A stretch of 43,477 nucleotides of DNA from Armatimonadota bacterium (GCA_029551395.1 JAKPFN010000050.1:1-43477), one strand, 5' to 3'. Numbered from the stretch's first letter, positions 7,719 through 16,697 are shown. Made by a program: numbers and translations. The notes: a model not told the origin generated them from the letters alone.

Positions 7719-8912
7719 ATGTTTAAAGTCATCTACCTGGATCATGCAGCAACAACACCCACAGACCCTGAGGTAGTTCAGGCAATGCTGCCTTATTTCA
7801 CTGATCGGTTCGGCAGTGCATCTACCATTTACTCGCTTGGAAAAGAGACCCGATCAGCAGTCGAAGCAGCGAGAGAGCAAGTTGCAAAGCTTATCGGTGC
7901 AAGACCGGATGAGATATATTTCACCAGCGGGGGAACTGAGTCTGATAACTGGGCAATAACCGGCGCAGCTTTTGCTAATGAGAGTAAGGGCAACCATATA
8001 ATCACAAGCAAGATAGAGCACCATGCCGTGTTGGAGACCTGTCATTTCCTCGAAAAACGAGGTTTTAAGGTCACTTATCTTCCAGTTGATGCTGATGGTA
8101 TGGTAGACCCCGATGATGTAAGAAAAGCCATCACAGACAAGACTATACTTATCTCTATTATGCACGCAAACAACGAGATTGGGACAATCCAACCGGTAGA
8201 AGAAATCGGCAAGATAGCTCGGGAGCGCAAGATTATCTTCCACACGGACACTGTCCAGACAGTTGGAAGTATCCCGGTAGATGTAAACGCCATTGGATGC
8301 GATGCATTGTCCATTTCCGCCCATAAGCTCTATGGCCCAAAGGGTGTGGGAGCGATGTACCTGCGTAAGGGCACCAAAATACAGCGTTTTATGCACGGTG
8401 GAGGCCAGGAATCAAACAAGCGGGCTGGGACGCACAATGTTCCGGGGATTGTCGGGCTTGGAAAAGCAGCAGAACTTGCTGGAAAATCGATGGATGAGAG
8501 TATCCCTAGGCTCACAGGTCTTCGTGACAAGTTGATTGATGGCATTTTCGAGCGGATTTCTGATGTGAGACTTAACGGGCATCGGACAAAGCGGCTTCCG
8601 AACAACGTGAATGTATCTTTTGACGGGATAGAAGGCGAGTCCATCATTTTGCTTCTCGATATGCATGGAATCTGCGCATCATCTGGCAGCGCGTGTACAT
8701 CAGGCTCGCTGGACCCGTCTCATGTGCTCATGGCGCTTGGTCTGAAGCATGAAGAAGCGCATGGCAGCCTGCGGCTTACGCTGGGCCGGGAAAATACAGA
8801 CTGGGATGTAAAGAATGTGCTGGAAGCTCTGCCGATTATAGTCGAACGGCTGAGGATGATGTCTCCGCTCTACGCAGCGAAGAAGGCGGAGATCGCAGCT
8901 TCGGTTAAGTAG
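7719..8912 (+). CDS. Cysteine desulfurase (NifS/IscS family, class V aminotransferase fold)
   Basis: This PLP enzyme converts cysteine to alanine and passes sulfane sulfur to iron-sulfur or thio-cofactor assembly. Visible landmarks are YLDHAATTP at the N-terminus, TSGGTESDN (PLP phosphate binding), HHAVLETC, the PLP lysine in SAHKLYGPKGVG, and the catalytic Cys loop SSGSACTSG, which is of the group I NifS/IscS type. The 397-aa length is normal. The ATG is preceded by a GGGG site 6 nt away. It is co-transcribed with the MarR gene. No iscU or nifU scaffold lies alongside, so nifS versus iscS cannot be decided from context. Confidence 0.95.
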   Translation: MFKVIYLDHAATTPTDPEVVQAMLPYFTDRFGSASTIYSLGKETRSAVEAAREQVAKLIGARPDEIYFTSGGTESDNWAITGAAFANESKGNHIITSKIEHHAVLETCHFLEKRGFKVTYLPVDADGMVDPDDVRKAITDKTILISIMHANNEIGTIQPVEEIGKIARERKIIFHTDTVQTVGSIPVDVNAIGCDALSISAHKLYGPKGVGAMYLRKGTKIQRFMHGGGQESNKRAGTHNVPGIVGLGKAAELAGKSMDESIPRLTGLRDKLIDGIFERISDVRLNGHRTKRLPNNVNVSFDGIEGESIILLLDMHGICASSGSACTSGSLDPSHVLMALGLKHEEAHGSLRLTLGRENTDWDVKNVLEALPIIVERLRMMSPLYAAKKAEIAASVK

Positions 8913-8994
8913 GCGTATAGCGCTGGTCTATTACAGCATACTTGGTTGAAGCCAACCATGAGTCCCTGACAGAGAGAGGATACCTGGATGTATT

Positions 8995-9012
8995 CCGGTA
9001 TTAGACTACCGG
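8995..9012. terminator. Hairpin between convergent genes
   Basis: A 6-bp perfect stem CCGGTA/TACCGG with loop TTAGAC lies 8 nt beyond the stop of the M48 gene and about 80 nt past the cysteine desulfurase. No clear T-run follows, so it could be a weak bidirectional stop or only a processing structure. Confidence 0.3.
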
Positions 9013-9019
9013 TTACATA

Positions 9020-10144
9020 TTATTTTGCATCCAGATAGTATCCTCCTTTCTTAACGCTGGTTTTCTGCACTTCAGGTTCAGGTGGCGGTGGTACTGGATC
9101 AGGCTCGCGCGGATATACCCCGTCACCTTTTTCTATATCCACATACTCAAACCCAGGCTCCATCTTTACCGAAACCTCTGGCTGTATTCCGGCTGTGAGA
9201 GCAACTCCGCGTGCAATCGGCTTAGGAACCACCGCGCCTTTCTCGTCGTCCCAGAGTGGTTTCATTATCCACACCAACTCATTGACTTCAACTTTGCGGA
9301 TGGCTGCAACCGTAATCAGCATGCCTTCCTTAGCTCTGGCTGTGACCTGACCTATCCTGTCAGGCCTATCTTCGAACCTCAGTTCCAACTGTTCAGGCTT
9401 CAATCCCATGGCCAGACATTCTTCCGTCAGGTAGTTGATGCGGTCTTTAGTCTCAGGGTGAGTAGACAGTATCTTTGGAGGACCGCTGCCGTGCTCTTTT
9501 TCCAGACGCTGAATCTTCTTCATCGCCGTCACCAGTCCCGCCGGATTCTCGCCTGCAGCAGTGACCAGCTTAATGGCAGTTAAATCAGCCTCTTTTTCCC
9601 GTTTTCTGGAGTATTTGAGCGTATAGAGCGAGTTGGCCAAATCCGCAGCCTGCCACCAACCGTCTCCGGCCCCTGTTATAATCATAATCGCTATTGCCCA
9701 AAGGCTGCGCTTCTGGTTTTCACTTATTGTATCGATGGCGTGGCGTTTGTCGATGTGGGCAATCTCGTGTGCCATGACTCCGATACGCTCATCGCGGGTC
9801 AGAAGCCTCCACATCCTCTCAGAAAAGTAGACTCTGCCTCCAGGCAGCGAAAATGCGTCTATCTCTTGCTTGCCGTTTATCTCTTCCTTGATGATTTTGA
9901 ATGTGTAAGGGATTTCTTTGCGTTCTACATGTGGAGTTAACAGCTTTCCGAGCTGCTCGATATCGGCCTGCCACGCCTTATTGCTGGTAACGGGGAACTC
10001 CTTCTCAATCTCAGAAGCAACCTTTTCCCCTATTTCAATCTCGTCTTTGATAGTCGTCTTAGCTGTTACGGGCATAGCCGAAGCCAGTGTGACGACTATC
10101 ATCAACAACACTATGTATATCGTCTGCGGATGCCTACGTATCAT
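9020..10144 (-). CDS. Exported M48-family metallopeptidase
   Basis: A signal peptide or N-terminal anchor occupies residues 1-28. A zinc-peptidase domain follows, with the HEIAH motif (about residue 125-130) and a downstream SRKREKEADLTAIKL segment that supplies the third zinc ligand Glu. STHPETKDRI is also typical of the BepA/LoiP/YggG group of periplasmic M48 enzymes. The C-terminal ~110 residues form a separate domain ending in a Pro-rich linker (DPVPPPPEPE) and a basic tail. A quality-control role in the cell envelope is inferred from the family. Its start overlaps the upstream exonuclease gene by 11 nt, implying coupling. Confidence 0.9.
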   Translation of the reverse strand: MIRRHPQTIYIVLLMIVVTLASAMPVTAKTTIKDEIEIGEKVASEIEKEFPVTSNKAWQADIEQLGKLLTPHVERKEIPYTFKIIKEEINGKQEIDAFSLPGGRVYFSERMWRLLTRDERIGVMAHEIAHIDKRHAIDTISENQKRSLWAIAIMIITGAGDGWWQAADLANSLYTLKYSRKREKEADLTAIKLVTAAGENPAGLVTAMKKIQRLEKEHGSGPPKILSTHPETKDRINYLTEECLAMGLKPEQLELRFEDRPDRIGQVTARAKEGMLITVAAIRKVEVNELVWIMKPLWDDEKGAVVPKPIARGVALTAGIQPEVSVKMEPGFEYVDIEKGDGVYPREPDPVPPPPEPEVQKTSVKKGGYYLDAK

Positions 10145-10991
10145 TTCTTTTCCTCATATTTGAGGACTTAGCCTCCGGTCTGTGAAGCTGATCCGCCAAC
10201 TCTGGCAGCAGTTCAGCCATTGTGACCAAATCCAAAATATTATGCTTGAAGACTGGAAGCAGTGGATCCAGTTCACCCGACTTCACGTAGTCATGATACA
10301 GCCGGGGGATTTCACTTCCCGGAATATCTCCACAGCGATGCCGCCCACATATCAGAGCCTCAAGCGTCTGCAAACGGCAGTCCGGCAGCGATCTCCGCCA
10401 CTTCCGTCTCGCACTTATCACCAAATCATGGTGTACCCCTGGAGGTATGAACTCAAGCCTGTGCAGAGTCATTCGGTCTTTCAAGTATGGCAAATCAAAA
10501 GATTTTCCGTTAAACGTTACTACAGCATCAGACTCCGCAATCATCTGCGAGATAACTGCCAGTATTGGCTTTTCCTCTGAGTAATCCCGCGCAAATAATT
10601 GTCTGACCTTCAAATCATCTTCAGAAAAGGTCATTGTCCCTATCAGGAATAAAGGAACATTAGCCAATCCGCAGGTTTCCAGGTCCAAAAACAGTATTTT
10701 GTGCGGAGCGATACCAATAGACGAGCAAGCCGATGAAAATTTTGCTGCCACATTGTTGATGTCGGTGAGCATTTCACTTGCCCGGTACTCACAGACGAGG
10801 AATGAGCCTAAATCGTTTCGTGACTCGTTTCCTGAGAAGGCGAATTCGAGGGTGTAGTTGGATGGCGCGGGCGGCTCAGGCTCCGGAGGTGATCCGGATG
10901 AGAGCGATTTACCGCGAGCGATTTCCGATAGTCGTCTGCGAAGCTCGGGAGTAAACATTGGTCTGCCGGTTGGAGGGATTTTAGCACTCAA
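10134..10991 (-). CDS. RNase H-fold 3'-5' exonuclease-like protein (YprB type)
   Basis: A ribonuclease H-like domain covers about residues 95-270. Acidic motifs are visible in LFLDLETCG, VTFNGKSFDLPYLKDR and HNILDLVTMAEL, consistent with the two-metal DEDD-type exonuclease centre. The N-terminal ~90 residues include a Pro-rich stretch (SSGSPPEPEPPAPSN) and are less conserved-looking. Its overlap with the M48 gene suggests translational coupling. The start is uncertain: TTG at 10991 has GGAGG directly abutting it, and an ATG lies 11 codons in. Substrate is unknown; DNA or RNA repair/processing is the general family expectation. Confidence 0.8.
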   Translation of the reverse strand: MSAKIPPTGRPMFTPELRRRLSEIARGKSLSSGSPPEPEPPAPSNYTLEFAFSGNESRNDLGSFLVCEYRASEMLTDINNVAAKFSSACSSIGIAPHKILFLDLETCGLANVPLFLIGTMTFSEDDLKVRQLFARDYSEEKPILAVISQMIAESDAVVTFNGKSFDLPYLKDRMTLHRLEFIPPGVHHDLVISARRKWRRSLPDCRLQTLEALICGRHRCGDIPGSEIPRLYHDYVKSGELDPLLPVFKHNILDLVTMAELLPELADQLHRPEAKSSNMRKRNDT

Positions 10992-11060
10992 CCTCCACTC
11001 GGATTATGACATGAAAACAGGTTTCAGGGAAGAGGCAATAAGATGCTGGGGCTTCTCCCT

Positions 11061-11435
11061 TCATCCCTGGCTTTTCTTGGATATCAGCCACTGACCATCG
11101 CGCATCCTAACAAGAACATAGCCACCGGACAGTCTTCGGCCGTGGAGGATAATGTGAAGCTTGGTTGGCGTGCGTTCGGTAAGCGTATAGGTTCCGCTGT
11201 CCCAAATGATGACCTTACCAGCTCCGTACTGGCCTTCAGGGATTTCTCCCTCAAAATCGATATAATCCAGTTGGTGATCTTCTACCGGGACGGCAAGTCT
11301 TTTTACTCCAGGCTCTTCGGGAACTCCCTTTGGCACAGCCCAGCTTTTTAGCACGCCATCCATCTCCAATCTGAAGTCCCAATGAAGATGAGATGCGTGA
11401 TGCTCTTGAATTACGAATCGTGCTTCTTGCGGCAT
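11061..11435 (-). CDS. Stand-alone DNA ligase D 3'-phosphoesterase domain protein
   Basis: The whole 124-aa protein is a LigD N-terminal phosphoesterase domain, normally fused to a ligase and polymerase. The expected metal and phosphate ligands are visible in [14 protein letters not shown] (His, His, Asp, Arg) and VEDHQLDY (His). The structural motif [18 protein letters not shown] is also present. The family removes 3'-phosphates or 3'-ribonucleotides at DNA ends before ligation. No ligase, primase or Ku gene lies in this window, so a free-standing end-cleaning enzyme is likely. Confidence 0.9.
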   Translation of the reverse strand: MPQEARFVIQEHHASHLHWDFRLEMDGVLKSWAVPKGVPEEPGVKRLAVPVEDHQLDYIDFEGEIPEGQYGAGKVIIWDSGTYTLTERTPTKLHIILHGRRLSGGYVLVRMRDGQWLISKKSQG

Positions 11436-11487
11436 AGTTGGTAATTAGTTAGATAGAGATGGGCTGAAATCCTGCATGAAAAAGATT

Positions 11488-11546
11488 GAGCTGTAAACAG
11501 CAAACGAAGGACATCCCGTTCACACACGTCTTGCTGTTTACAGCTC
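11488..11546. repeat. 16-bp perfect inverted repeat
   Basis: The arms (11488-11503 and 11531-11546) are perfect reverse complements built on GAGCTGTAAACAGCAA, with a 27-nt loop. Each arm contains a near-palindromic GCTGTAAACAGC. It lies just past the stop of the lipoprotein gene (minus strand), between it and the phosphoesterase gene. It could act as a transcript 3' stabiliser or terminator, but there is no adjacent T-run. Confidence 0.55.
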
Positions 11547-11562
11547 GGATGCTAAGAACCGA

Positions 11563-12783
11563 CTACTTATCAGTTCTCAGCACATTTGTCGGCACTATTG
11601 CCCAATTAGCAGCACCAGGCGGCTGCCAGAAGAGCTGAACATAGGAACGGTCCTCGTCAGCGAAGTATTGGGCTTCCAGTTTATACCACTTTCCACCTTC
11701 AAGAGTGATGACTCCGTCTAGCGCCATAGGCCCTGTGAACCAGCCATCCAGCACTTGCTGCATCTTGTTGGCATCATCAGAGATCCACAGTTTGAATCCA
11801 TCATCATAATTAGCACGGAATTTATAAATTCCCTGAGCCTCGCACTTGATGTAGCCTTTCCAGACTACACCGTAGTCGTGACCGTTCTGAATATCGGGCA
11901 ATGTAATTAGCCTGGGATCAGGGGCTTTGCGTCCCCAATCGAAGTTAATGGCAGGATCGATTCTAGTAAAGACCACTTTACCTTTAGACAGGTCAGGATG
12001 AGCAAACACATGATCGTTCTGAATGTAGGCTGCTGACAATCCTGCGACCATTGGAGGCTCTGCTGAACCTGCCACAGCAATGGATATACCTTTTGTGACA
12101 GCAGGATTCTTTCCATCGCTTACTGCAACCGTAATCGTGCAACTGCCTTTATAAGCTGGTGCCTTCCATCCGGCTGTATTTCCGCTTTCAGACTGGATTG
12201 ATCCTCCATTGGCTGTCCAACTGTAGCTGAGAGGATCACCATCCGGGTCTGTTGCGTTTACAGTGATTGTAGATGTGCCGTTCACATCCACAGAAGCCGG
12301 ATTTGCAACCAGGCTATTTATAACTGGCGGATCGTTTTTACCTGGATCAGGTGGATCGGGCTCATCTGCTTTAAAAACAACAAAGCAGCACTGGGCAGTT
12401 GCAGTATGATTGTGTCCGTCACTTACTTTGACTTCGACAGTTGCATTGCATGGAGTTGCAGGGGCTGTAAACTCAACTTCCTGACCAGTACCGACCAATT
12501 TACCCTGATTCACACTCCAAGTGTAAGTCAGAGTGTCATTGTCAGGATCAGATGCAGATACGGTTAATTTTTGCTTACCATTAACCGGAATCCTGACAGG
12601 GCTGCTGGCAGTACCTTGTGGTGAGAAGCTGGTTATAGCAGGTGCCTGGTTGACTCCCGTGTCTGGAGGGTCAATAGGGATAGTACCTCCACCGCCGCTA
12701 CCTCCACCACCACAGCCTGCAAGCAGAGCTATGACGATAATGGCAGCAAATAGCGATATTTTGGTTGTCACGATAGTTTTCAC
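11563..12783 (-). CDS. Lipoprotein with two PKD/Ig-like domains and a PA14 domain
   Basis: I place the start at GTG 12783, preceded by GGAAGGAG, giving 406 aa beginning with a lipoprotein signal ending LLAGC and a flexible GGGGSGGGG linker. Two PKD/Ig-like domains follow (each with SxSDPDNDxLxYxWS-type motifs; DPDGDPLSYSW in the second). The C-terminal ~160 residues match PA14 domains (GLSAAYIQ..., YKFRANYDDGFKLWISD, WYKLEAQYFADEDRSYVQL), which bind carbohydrates in adhesins and glycosidases. A surface-exposed carbohydrate-binding lipoprotein is inferred. The open frame extends to 12900, but the extension places a hydrophobic stretch ahead of the true signal and lacks support. Confidence 0.82.
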   Translation of the reverse strand: MKTIVTTKISLFAAIIVIALLAGCGGGGSGGGGTIPIDPPDTGVNQAPAITSFSPQGTASSPVRIPVNGKQKLTVSASDPDNDTLTYTWSVNQGKLVGTGQEVEFTAPATPCNATVEVKVSDGHNHTATAQCCFVVFKADEPDPPDPGKNDPPVINSLVANPASVDVNGTSTITVNATDPDGDPLSYSWTANGGSIQSESGNTAGWKAPAYKGSCTITVAVSDGKNPAVTKGISIAVAGSAEPPMVAGLSAAYIQNDHVFAHPDLSKGKVVFTRIDPAINFDWGRKAPDPRLITLPDIQNGHDYGVVWKGYIKCEAQGIYKFRANYDDGFKLWISDDANKMQQVLDGWFTGPMALDGVITLEGGKWYKLEAQYFADEDRSYVQLFWQPPGAANWAIVPTNVLRTDK

Positions 12784-13058
12784 GCTCCTTCCTGAAGATT
12801 CCCTGCGTAGCAGGGGGGCAATCAATAGCAGGTAAGCTATACCCAGGCGTATGGCTGCTAAAACATAGATTGTCAAGATATTGGCCGAATTTATGCTCAT
12901 CTATCGACATTAATACGCGGCTGAACAATAAATATGGCAGAGTATTGCCTGTTATAGATAAAGTGTCTACTAATACTTTACAGGTAGTTCAACAATTAAA
13001 CCAAACAATATTCCGATGTTTACCTCATCAATATGCTCTATAACCAACTGTTTTAACC
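12784..13058. other. Divergent intergenic region
   Basis: AT-rich spacer between the minus-strand lipoprotein gene and the plus-strand isomerase. A convincing promoter is visible only for the plus-strand gene (13059-13087). A weak minus-strand TTGAAC...TAGACA pairing exists around 12970-13000. No gene is seen. Confidence 0.5.
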
Positions 13059-13087
13059 TTGACTCAATGCTTCAGCTAACCTATAAT
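13059..13087 (+). promoter_or_regulatory. Sigma-70 promoter of the sugar isomerase gene
   Basis: TTGACT (13059-13064) and a perfect TATAAT (13082-13087) are separated by 17 bp. The expected start near 13094 leaves a leader of about 29 nt carrying GGAGG before the ATG at 13123. This excludes the open-frame extension to 13087. Confidence 0.8.
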
Positions 13088-13122
13088 TGCGCCATCATCA
13101 GACTGATCAACTGGAGGCCATC

Positions 13123-14100
13123 ATGGCAGAATTCAAGTATTCAGCAGGACTTTGGCTATTTGGAAATACCGGAGACCGGTTCAACCTGGCAGGTTACAAG
13201 CATCCAGTGCCTATAAAAGAACAAATCCAAACGGCTGCCAGTGTAAAAGGTATAACCGGAATCGAGTGCCATCAAACAGATTTTGATGAGATCAACCCAA
13301 AGGATTACGCCAGAATTGCAACCGACTGCGGCCTGGTTACTACCAACGTCAATACAAATGTGTGGGGGTCTGCAAAGTGGATGTACGGCGCATTTGCCCA
13401 TCGCAGCCCTGATGTGCGGGCAGATGCCATAGCTGAGGGTAAGCGGTCAGTGGATATGGCGCGGGAAATCGGCAGTCCTTCCGTTGGTCTGTGGCTTGGC
13501 GCTGATGGGTTCGATTACCCGTTTCAAGTGGATTATCTTACCCAGTGGGATTTGCTGGTAGACGGCGTCAGGCAGGTTGCTGATTATGCAAAACCAGATA
13601 TCAGGATAGGTATTGAGTATAAGTTGCGCGAGCCAAGGACCAGGATGACCATCGGTGATGCAGGTAAGGCGCTTGCTTTTGTTCAGGAAGTGGGATTCGA
13701 TAACGTAGGCTGCGTGATTGACTTCGGCCATGCGCTGCAGTGCCGGGAAAGCCCTGCTGAATCCGTCGCAATCTTTGCCAGACACAACAAGCTCTTCAAT
13801 GTCCACTTCAACGACAGCTTCAGAGACTGGGACGACGATATGATTCCGGGCACAGTCCATATCTGGGAGACGCTGGAGTTCCTGTACTACTGCAAAGTCA
13901 CCGGTTATCAGGGCTGGTTCGGACTTGATATGTTCCCCTATAGAGAAGACTCCATATCTGCAGCACAAATGGCTGTCGATAATATCATCGCAATGGCTGA
14001 TGCACTAAATGAACTAGATATCCCTGCACTGAAGAAAGCTCAAGAATCTATGGATGCAATAAAATCACAGAAGGTTATTCGTAGACTCATATTTAAGTGA
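13123..14100 (+). CDS. Xylose isomerase-like TIM-barrel sugar isomerase/epimerase
   Basis: This 325-aa protein has the pattern of AP-endonuclease-2/xylose-isomerase-like TIM barrels. Probable metal ligands lie in GIEYKLREPR (Glu), CVIDFGHALQC (Asp, His) and NVHFNDSFRDWDDDM (His, Asp), with a late Asp in GWFGLDMFPY. It probably isomerises or epimerises a keto-sugar or inositol-like substrate; the exact sugar cannot be read from sequence. The ATG at 13123 has GGAGG 5 nt upstream. It precedes the HzsA-like gene by 86 nt containing a 12-bp hairpin, so co-transcription is uncertain. Confidence 0.88.
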   Translation: MAEFKYSAGLWLFGNTGDRFNLAGYKHPVPIKEQIQTAASVKGITGIECHQTDFDEINPKDYARIATDCGLVTTNVNTNVWGSAKWMYGAFAHRSPDVRADAIAEGKRSVDMAREIGSPSVGLWLGADGFDYPFQVDYLTQWDLLVDGVRQVADYAKPDIRIGIEYKLREPRTRMTIGDAGKALAFVQEVGFDNVGCVIDFGHALQCRESPAESVAIFARHNKLFNVHFNDSFRDWDDDMIPGTVHIWETLEFLYYCKVTGYQGWFGLDMFPYREDSISAAQMAVDNIIAMADALNELDIPALKKAQESMDAIKSQKVIRRLIFK

Positions 14101-14136
14101 ATTTTAGAAGATATGCTCAAATATTTAGTAGTTGAA

Positions 14137-14166
14137 CAGGCCAATATCTTTCTGGATATTGGCCTG
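14137..14166 (+). terminator. 12-bp perfect hairpin upstream of the HzsA-like gene
   Basis: CAGGCCAATATC (14137-14148) pairs perfectly with GATATTGGCCTG (14155-14166) around a TTTCTG loop. No T-run follows. It ends 20 nt before the ATG of the next gene, so it may be an imperfect terminator, an mRNA boundary between the isomerase and the cytochrome genes, or a leader structure. Confidence 0.55.
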
Positions 14167-14186
14167 ACTCAGAATAGGGGTAAGTA

Positions 14187-16697
14187 ATGAAGATAAGCCG
14201 GAGAGCTGTCAAATTTTTACTGTTGATCTCAGTGATTCTGCTGGCAGCATGTGTTCTATTTGGTGCGTTGAGTTCTCCTGGAACAGTCCAGAGGTTAGAT
14301 AACAAGGCAGATAACCTCAGCAGCCCAGAGTATGTAGGATCGATTCTGGATAAAGATAACGCCTGGCTCGATCCTTTGTTGGCAATACTAGGCAGCGAGC
14401 CAGTCGAGGCTATTGCAGAAGCTATCGAAGCACATCCTGAGGCATATACTGAACTGAAGATAATCGAAGAATGGATGGCTCAGGATGGCTTGCTGGATGC
14501 GGGATCGTTTTCACCTGAAGCTGTTAAGCGTCCTTTTGACGAACTGGGTGCAGATGGCAGCGAACTGGCGCTGGAAATGGACAGACTCCTTCAATCAGGC
14601 ACTCCCGTAACTGATCCCCAAGTTATCGAGTTGTATCTCCAGGCTTGTGAGAAGCGACGGGCTAAACGGTTCAGCAAGCACTTACCTGTTCTGAGAAAAA
14701 TCGTCTTTACCAAACATTTTGATATGGGCGGTTCTCATTACGCCTATACTGAAGCCCTGTCAGATGCAAACAGCGAGAGGAACATCACTCCCGGAGCAAG
14801 CCTTTGTGTTCTGGAGTCTGACGGCATATATGGAGAAGTCCGCACGCTGATAGACGAGCCGAATGGAGTAGTCCGCGACCCGGATGTCTCGTACGACGGC
14901 AAGCGTATTCTCTTTTCATGGAAGAAATCGGTCTTGGAGGATGATTATCACCTTTATGAGATGGAAGTTTCCAGCGGGAAAATCCGCCAGTTGACATTCG
15001 GGCTTGGATACGCAGACTACGAAGGGGTCTATCTTCCAAACGGAGACATCGTATTCAATTCGACGAGATGCGTGCAGTCGGTTGATTGCTGGTGGACTGA
15101 AGTGAGCAACCTTTTTACCTGCGATGGCGACGGCAAGTATATGCGCAGGCTGACTTTCGACCAGGTGCATACTAATTATCCGCAGGTAACTCCTGATGGA
15201 AGGATAATCTACACGAGATGGGACTACAGTGACCGAGGCCAGATGTTCGTGCAAGGGCTGTTCCAGATGTTTCCCAATGGAACAGGCCAGACAGAGTTCT
15301 ATGGAAACAATTCATGGTATCCCAATTCCATACTGCACGCCCGAGCAATTCCAGGCACAAACAAGGTTGTTGGCATATTCTCAGGGCATCACACGCTTCA
15401 AAAAGGTTGGCTGGGGATAATCGACCCAACATTGGGCAGGCAGGAAAACAGCGGGGCACAGCTTATCTGCCCGATTCGGCCAGCCGAACCGGTGCCTGAT
15501 CCTGCTAAGAACCAGGACGCACTGGATTATTACGCACAGACTGGAGACCAGTTCCAGTATCCTTATCCGCTTAGTGAGAGAGAGTTTTTGGTCACTTACA
15601 AGCGGGATGGTCAGCCCTGGTTTGTGATTGCCTTTGTTACAGATGACGGCAAGAGGGAAGTCCTGGCTGCCGATCCCGACAATTCCTGCAACCAGCCTAT
15701 TCCGCTGGCTCCTCGTCCTAAGCCCCATATACGACCCAGTTCAGTGGACTACCGGAAGACCGATGGAGCCGTCTTTATGGAGAATATCTATCTCGGGCCA
15801 GGTCTTAAGGGCATCCCTCGCGGAACTATCAAGGAATTGAGAGTAGTTGCTCTGGAGTTCAGGGCTGGTGCTGTCGGTGTAAACGGCAATGTGGGAGAAG
15901 CAGGCTGGTCCGATGTGACTACCCCTATATCTATCAGAGGTGCATGGGATGTCAAGAAGGTTCTGGGCACAACTCCCGTGTTGGAAGATGGTTCTGCGTT
16001 CTTTATAATTCCGGCAAGGACTCCTGTGTATTTCCAGGCGCTTGATGAGAAAGGGCATGTTGTCCAGAATATGCGGAGTTGGATTACACTTCAACCGGGA
16101 GAGACTGCAAGCTGCGTCGGCTGTCATGAGAGCAAGAATACTGTTCCGGTCTCATCGAAGCTTGCCAAAGCAATGGAGGCAGGCCCGCAGCCGCTCAAGC
16201 TCTGGCAAGGCGAGCCTCGCGGATTCAGCTTCGCAAAAGAGATACAGCCGATACTGGATAAGCACTGTGTAAGCTGTCACAACGCTGATCAGGGAGCGGC
16301 ATTGAGTTTTTCAGGCAAAACTACGCCTGATCCTGAAACTGGGCGCAAATGGAGCGATTCATACCTCGCGCTGGCTAATCGGGACTATGTAGACTGGATC
16401 GATCCCCAGTCAGGGCCGCCAATGCGAGCGCCTTACAGCCACGGAGCAGCAAAGAGCAAGCTGGTAGCTATGCTCGAACAAGGCCACATGGGAGTGGAGC
16501 TTTCAAAAGATGAGATGGAGCGCATCTGCTGCTGGATAGACCTTCTGGTTCCTTACTGCGGAGACTATATGGAGGGCTTTGAAGGAGAATTTCTGGAGAA
16601 ATACCAGCGTTTTCTGGATAAGCGCAAACGCTGGGAAGCAGAAGAAGCTCGTAACATCGAAGAACTCATCAAAGTCAGATACGGAGGAGGCCGGTAA
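14187..16697 (+). CDS. HzsA-like diheme c-type cytochrome (hydrazine synthase alpha-subunit-like)
   Basis: This 836-aa exported protein begins with a hydrophobic signal whose ILLAAC sequence is a good lipobox (Cys22). A helical region follows (~45-160). Then comes a TolB/WD40-like beta-propeller (~165-480) with repeated blade motifs such as DPDVSYDGKRILFSW and YPQVTPDGRIIYTRWD. A C-terminal domain carries two haem-binding motifs, CVGCH (643-647) and CVSCH (694-698). This order matches the alpha subunit of hydrazine synthase and the many HzsA-related proteins of non-anammox bacteria. Cys295 lies close to the place of a zinc-ligand Cys that I recall in the anammox enzyme. Four residues after His647 there is Asn, where I recall a haem-ligand Tyr. 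ATG 14187 follows a GGGG site. The gene is coupled to the next by TAATG. Confidence 0.82.
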   Translation: MKISRRAVKFLLLISVILLAACVLFGALSSPGTVQRLDNKADNLSSPEYVGSILDKDNAWLDPLLAILGSEPVEAIAEAIEAHPEAYTELKIIEEWMAQDGLLDAGSFSPEAVKRPFDELGADGSELALEMDRLLQSGTPVTDPQVIELYLQACEKRRAKRFSKHLPVLRKIVFTKHFDMGGSHYAYTEALSDANSERNITPGASLCVLESDGIYGEVRTLIDEPNGVVRDPDVSYDGKRILFSWKKSVLEDDYHLYEMEVSSGKIRQLTFGLGYADYEGVYLPNGDIVFNSTRCVQSVDCWWTEVSNLFTCDGDGKYMRRLTFDQVHTNYPQVTPDGRIIYTRWDYSDRGQMFVQGLFQMFPNGTGQTEFYGNNSWYPNSILHARAIPGTNKVVGIFSGHHTLQKGWLGIIDPTLGRQENSGAQLICPIRPAEPVPDPAKNQDALDYYAQTGDQFQYPYPLSEREFLVTYKRDGQPWFVIAFVTDDGKREVLAADPDNSCNQPIPLAPRPKPHIRPSSVDYRKTDGAVFMENIYLGPGLKGIPRGTIKELRVVALEFRAGAVGVNGNVGEAGWSDVTTPISIRGAWDVKKVLGTTPVLEDGSAFFIIPARTPVYFQALDEKGHVVQNMRSWITLQPGETASCVGCHESKNTVPVSSKLAKAMEAGPQPLKLWQGEPRGFSFAKEIQPILDKHCVSCHNADQGAALSFSGKTTPDPETGRKWSDSYLALANRDYVDWIDPQSGPPMRAPYSHGAAKSKLVAMLEQGHMGVELSKDEMERICCWIDLLVPYCGDYMEGFEGEFLEKYQRFLDKRKRWEAEEARNIEELIKVRYGGGR

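Noticed and set aside
12784-12900. N-terminal extension of the PKD/PA14 lipoprotein to 12900
   Set aside because: It would bury the lipoprotein signal inside the protein; GTG 12783 follows a purine-rich ribosome site and starts the signal properly.
13087-13122. Upstream extension of the sugar isomerase to 13087
   Set aside because: The extension begins in the -10 box of a strong promoter, while ATG 13123 has a well-spaced GGAGG.
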